A stretch of DNA of 5,287 nt from the NCBI GenBank assembly GCA_025937035.1, contig JAICSG010000333.1, positions 1 through 5,287 of the forward strand, given 5' to 3'. This document shows, piece by piece, positions 4,740 to 5,287 of the stretch. Positions within the stretch are counted from its first letter, which is position 1, and every line of letters begins with the position of its first letter. The notes under the pieces were generated by a model, which made no database searches, had not been told where the DNA came from, and worked only from the letters and a program-made list of their open reading frames with translations. A program made the translations under genes and the position numbers. Source of the DNA: Thermoanaerobaculia bacterium. Its GTDB lineage: Bacteria > Acidobacteriota > Thermoanaerobaculia > Multivoradales > UBA5704.

Positions 4740-5287
4740 TCCATGAGCGATCCCGGCTACCAGAAGTGGATCATCGCGGGGACCGTGATGACCGGCACGG
4801 CGATGGCGGTGCTCGACTCGAGCATCGTCAACGTGGCCCTGCCGCAGATGAGCGGCACGCTGGGAGCCTCGCTGGAGGAGATCACCTGGGTGGTGACGGC
4901 CTACATCCTGTCGACCGTCATCATGATGCCCATCCTCTCTTTCCTGAGCTCGCGGTTCGGGCGCAAGCGGTTCTACATGTTCAGCGTCGTGCTGTTCACC
5001 GGCGCCTCCATGGCTTGCGGGCTCGCCCGGTCGCTGCCGGTGATGGTGCTCTTCCGGATCGTCCAGGGGATCGGCGGCGGCGTGCTCACCACGATCAGCC
5101 AGGCGATCCTGCGCGAGAGCTTCCCGCCCGAGGAGCAGGGGACGGCGATGGGCGTTTATGGAATGGGAGCGGTGGTGGCGCCGGCCATCGGGCCGACCCT
5201 GGGCGGCTGGATCACCGACAACTACTCCTGGCCGTGGATCTTCTACATCAACATCCCCATCGGCGTGCTGAACCTCTTCCTGGTCAG
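4737..5287 (+). CDS. DHA2-family MFS multidrug efflux transporter (EmrB/QacA type), 3' end missing
   Basis: This drug:proton antiporter of the inner membrane has 183 codons in the window and then runs off the end. EmrB-type proteins have about 500 residues and 14 helices, so roughly the first third is seen. Motifs appear in family order: AVLDSSIVNVALPQM in helix 1 (24-38, Asp27 as in motif D1), FLSSRFGRKRFY in the loop after helix 2 (69-80, motif A), FRIVQGIGGG (106-115, motif B, Arg107), GMGAVVAPAIGPTLGGWI (142-159, motif C of antiporters), and WPWIFYINIPIG (165-176), a DHA2 hallmark. The ATG at 4737 is used; 4743 is an in-frame alternative. It starts 48 bp after the tetR stop and is likely cotranscribed with it. 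EmrA-like (HlyD) and TolC-like partners, if present, would lie beyond the window. The substrate is unknown. Confidence 0.88.
   Translation, partial: MSMSDPGYQKWIIAGTVMTGTAMAVLDSSIVNVALPQMSGTLGASLEEITWVVTAYILSTVIMMPILSFLSSRFGRKRFYMFSVVLFTGASMACGLARSLPVMVLFRIVQGIGGGVLTTISQAILRESFPPEEQGTAMGVYGMGAVVAPAIGPTLGGWITDNYSWPWIFYINIPIGVLNLFLV

Noticed and set aside
1..5287. CRISPR array, insertion sequence or tRNA
   Set aside because: No regularly spaced direct repeats, transposase frame or tRNA-like cloverleaf could be found on either strand.

Overview
The window holds six protein genes from a high-GC, Gram-negative bacterium. The evidence for a Gram-negative host is an outer-membrane beta-barrel porin with a signal peptide and a terminal phenylalanine, next to an ActP/YjcH-type permease pair. 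The genes alone do not fix the phylum; Pseudomonadota (Proteobacteria) or Acidobacteriota would both fit.

Layout. Positions 1-189 are non-coding and rich in inverted repeats, ending in a strong GC hairpin just past the actP stop. Positions 190-3208 are a compact three-gene operon read on the minus strand: an OprP/OprO-type porin (2084-3208), a DUF485 small membrane protein (1774-2070) and an ActP-like sodium:solute symporter (190-1761). Gaps are 13 and 12 bp and each gene has a good Shine-Dalgarno sequence. Together they suggest passage of a small carboxylate such as acetate through the outer and then the inner membrane. Positions 3209-3533 are a 325-bp non-coding stretch with the operon's presumed promoter, a perfect 14-bp palindrome and a terminator-like hairpin.

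Positions 3534-5287 form a second module: a VOC-family (glyoxalase/extradiol-dioxygenase fold) metalloenzyme on the minus strand, a divergent TetR-family repressor 24 bp away, and a DHA2 (EmrB/QacA type) multidrug efflux gene on the plus strand that runs off the window. This looks like a sense, modify and export unit for a toxic, perhaps aromatic or electrophilic, compound; that role is inferred.

The most striking non-coding feature is the tetR-MFS junction (4684-4739), a 56-bp AT-rich dyad in which 24 of 28 symmetric positions pair. It runs from the tetR stop codon to the MFS start codon and holds four symmetrically spaced copies of a TCTCATGAGA-like motif. A related 16-base sequence sits at the tetR start. 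It may be a TetR operator array, an RNA hairpin that hides the pump's start site, or both.
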